Shown: piece after piece, positions 62,397 through 64,000 of the stretch
How positions within the stretch are numbered: the first letter of the stretch is position 1
Layout: every line of letters starts with the position of its first letter
Source: Fictibacillus macauensis ZFHKF-1
Lineage (GTDB): Bacteria > Bacillota > Bacilli > Bacillales > Fictibacillaceae
Direction: 5' to 3'
DNA length: 64,000 nucleotides
NCBI RefSeq assembly: GCF_000269865.1
Contig: NZ_AKKV01000020.1
Span: forward strand, 310,001-374,000
Notes under the pieces: model-generated
What the model saw: only the letters and a program-made list of their open reading frames with translations
Databases searched by the model: none
What the model was told of the DNA's origin: nothing
Position numbers and translations under genes: made by a program

Positions 62397-62431
62397 AAAA
62401 GAAGCGTGGCAAATAAGCCACGCTTCTTTTG
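62397..62431 (+). terminator. Terminator of lexA
   Basis: AAAAGAAGCGTGGC, loop AAATAA, GCCACGCTTCTTTT; 14 perfect pairs. Confidence 0.92.
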
Positions 62432-62796
62432 TCTATTATGATGCTTCTCACCGCTACTACACTGCTATTTACTCCAAGCTATGATTTCATTTAGGAATGA
62501 ACTAGTATGACAGTAGATTTCTATGACTCTCTTCGATGTAACAACAATTTTTATCTGGAGTGAAACACATTCCCTCATTTTCGCTTCTATCTATAGCATC
62601 CATGACTTCATCTCTTTTCATAAAAGGGAACCTATAAGGCTTGAGTTGTTCTTTTCTCCTCATCCATTCAAAGAATTTGATTAGAAGTCACCACTATCTT
62701 TTATTAACCCACTAACTAGGGAAATAAAAATTCCAAAATATTTCCATTTGATTTATACTACATTAAAAGGAGGATTCCAGACAAGGAGTAAAAAGC
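62432..62796. other. Intergenic region downstream of lexA
   Basis: No gene or clear regulatory element seen apart from the likely promoter of the next gene close to 62740-62790. Stops in all frames. Confidence 0.4.
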
Positions 62797-63249
62797 ATGT
62801 ATTTTATACTGAGATTATTCATAGATTTACTATTTGTGGGGTTAATTTTTGGATTTGCGCTTATTTGGAGTAAAACGGAGGAACTAATTGACAAACTTAA
62901 ACAGAAAGGAGTAAGCCCAACTTTCATTACTTTTTGTCAAACACTCGTAATCATTTGTAGTGAACTATTCATCGTATGGTATTTTTCTAATCGTTTTCAT
63001 CTATTCTATCTTGATACTCTGTTTTCGTGTTCAATCATCTTTCCCAGCATCATGTGGATTATTACGATTTTCAGCCAATCTTCTACAAACTATATTAATA
63101 TGACAGAAAAGTTTTACATCGGAACGCATTATGAATCTAAACGAGCGTTGAAAGTTAGTGTTAATCCTTTTACACTCGGCACTTTAATTTTTACGTTGAT
63201 TGGTATTGTCACCACGTTCTCTTTTTATTATCACTATTTCATTACATAA
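62797..63249 (+). CDS. Hypothetical membrane protein
   Basis: 150 aa, four predicted helices (about 4-24, 46-66, 72-94, 125-147). Start ATG 62797 after GACAAGGAGTAAAAAGC. A loop with charged residues (KTEELIDKLKQKGVSPTFIT) and a mid-protein polar stretch (NMTEKFYIGTHYESKRALKV). Not recognised. Low-GC codon use fits the accessory end of the window. Confidence 0.6.
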   Translation: MYFILRLFIDLLFVGLIFGFALIWSKTEELIDKLKQKGVSPTFITFCQTLVIICSELFIVWYFSNRFHLFYLDTLFSCSIIFPSIMWIITIFSQSSTNYINMTEKFYIGTHYESKRALKVSVNPFTLGTLIFTLIGIVTTFSFYYHYFIT

Positions 63250-63365
63250 ATGAATGACTCCTTGGCTTTTTTCACCTCAAAAAAAAAGAATAGTAGAGTG
63301 ATTAAGCAATGAGCGACATGTAATGGAATGCATTTTAACAGGTGTAGTAAAATTACAATCCTAGG

Positions 63366-63397
63366 AGAGCACTCTAACAGCTACGGAGTGCTCCATT
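63366..63397. terminator. Hairpin downstream of the membrane protein gene
   Basis: GAGCACTC and GAGTGCTC form a stem around TAACAGCTACG; weak T tail (CATTTCG). About 120 bp beyond the stop, so its link to that gene is uncertain. Confidence 0.45.
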
Positions 63398-63449
63398 TCG
63401 TAGGGATTGAACCTTTAAAGCCACTTCATTCGGTCTTACATCAATAGAA

Positions 63450-63711
63450 GATCATCGTTTTATAGCTACCCACATGGGGACGTACGTTCCTCTACCTCTA
63501 TTTTCGTTTGTGTATTCTTCACCTTGTCCCGTTCCTAGCGTACCAGTACCCCTAATTCCTTAAAAGCTTCTCTTTTAGCTCCCGCTTCTGGTGTTTCACC
63601 ATTCTCAATTCCCCCACCAGGGAACACATAATCAATAGAACCATTCCTACTTCTTTGAATGAGTTAGACTTTCTCATTTTCTATGATGATCACCGAACCT
63701 CTATCTCTCAT
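63450..63711 (-). pseudogene. Broken Nudix hydrolase gene
   Basis: A good ribosome site (AAAAGGAGAGATGATTC) and ATG 63711 open MRDRGSVIIIENEKV, then a TAA. Reading through gives the Nudix box GGGIENGETPEAGAKREAF followed by KELGVLVR and another stop. In a shifted frame comes GTGQGEEYTNENRGRGTYVP with MWVAIKR, a Nudix C-terminal part. Two stops, a shift and a missing middle show the gene is dead. Confidence 0.75.
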
Positions 63712-63779
63712 GAATCATCTCTCCTTTTCCATCTTTGACTGAGAATCGATCATCATCGCGTCTAGCAATTGAAACCAGC

Positions 63780-64000
63780 TCAAAGGGACCATTCTGAATG
63801 TAATAGCGAATATTGATATTCGTCAATCCACTTCCCCTTTGACATATAGTTCTGAAGCAAATGGCCTTCGCGTCGAAAGCCAACACGCTCAAGCAAAGCA
63901 ATAGAATGGTCGTTTCTAACATCTGTAAATGCGATGATCTTGTGTTTTCCTAGCGTCTTAAATACATACGTAAGTAACGCTCTGACGGCTTCACTACCAT
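63780..64000 (-). CDS. GNAT-family N-acetyltransferase, partial (C-terminal part)
   Basis: About 73 codons up to the stop at 63780; the 5' end is beyond the window. GSEAVRALLTYVFKTLGKHK, then IIAFTDVRNDHSIALLERVG and FRREGHLLQNYMSKGKWIDE are the last strands of a RimJ/RimL-type GNAT, including the acetyl-CoA-side N-x-x-S-xxLLExxGF block. Upstream of, and probably once co-transcribed with, the dead Nudix gene. Confidence 0.8.
   Translation of the reverse strand, partial: GSEAVRALLTYVFKTLGKHKIIAFTDVRNDHSIALLERVGFRREGHLLQNYMSKGKWIDEYQYSLLHSEWSL

Overview
The window is a stretch of chromosome from a spore-forming low-GC Gram-positive bacterium of the family Bacillaceae, related to but not Bacillus subtilis. 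The evidence is AGGAGG-type ribosome sites with frequent TTG and GTG starts, three small spore protein genes (sspN, sspO, sspP), sirA, a lexA/yneA SOS pair, bacilliredoxin, dynA, and gene order matching the B. subtilis citB-tkt-lexA and ypgQ-ypcP-ypbS-ypbR neighbourhoods. Most genes lie on the minus strand and end in clear hairpin-plus-T terminators.

Layout. 1-7.3 kb: ammonium transporter (cut by the window edge), secreted M4 metalloprotease, bacilliredoxin, an NAD(P)-binding protein, nicotinamidase, MgtC-type membrane protein, CvfB and a YycC-like protein. 7.3-14.6 kb: formate-THF ligase, a 2Fe-2S ferredoxin, YpgQ, two divergent RNase H-like genes followed by a decayed DMT transporter, the YpcP 5'-3' exonuclease, and a stand-alone structured RNA with its own promoter and terminator. 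14.6-23 kb: a lysine 2,3-aminomutase catabolic cluster (ablB, a sigma-54 activator, kamA, yokU-like, yodT, yodS, yodR, yodQ) with a sigma-54 (SigL) promoter directly upstream of kamA. 23-25.5 kb: rhodanese-type sulfurtransferase and zwf.

25.5-29.6 kb is the accessory part. Four intact and one decayed copy of a three-helix membrane protein, sharing a MMDWYEW-TFPDP core, sit among IS3 and IS21 remnants, a perfect orphan Fur box and one larger soluble protein (272 aa). The repeats show a segmental duplication that starts inside the zwf terminator. I recognise no function for these proteins.

29.9-44.7 kb: an MFS exporter, patA, ypbS, a lipoprotein, the tandem dynamin DynA, the cshA helicase, an NhaC-type antiporter, a UDG-fold protein, phosphatidylserine decarboxylase, yneR/yneQ/yneP-type genes, sspN and an FbpB-like small protein. 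44.7-62.4 kb is the conserved citB (acnA)-sspO-sspP-yneK-ccdC-ccdA-yneF-sirA-tkt-ynzC-yneB-yneA-lexA block. It is interrupted by a LysR/MFS pair and by a heterodimeric ABC exporter. It carries a cre-like site in the acnA promoter, a small cluster of DnaA boxes, Spo0A-type boxes and three LexA boxes. 62.4-64 kb holds a small membrane protein, a dead Nudix gene and a GNAT gene cut by the window edge.

Three themes connect the genes: lysine use through beta-lysine, sporulation and replication control (sirA, ssp genes, DnaA and 0A boxes), and central carbon flow (zwf, tkt, acnA, fhs). No CRISPR array, rRNA, tRNA or intact prophage was seen.
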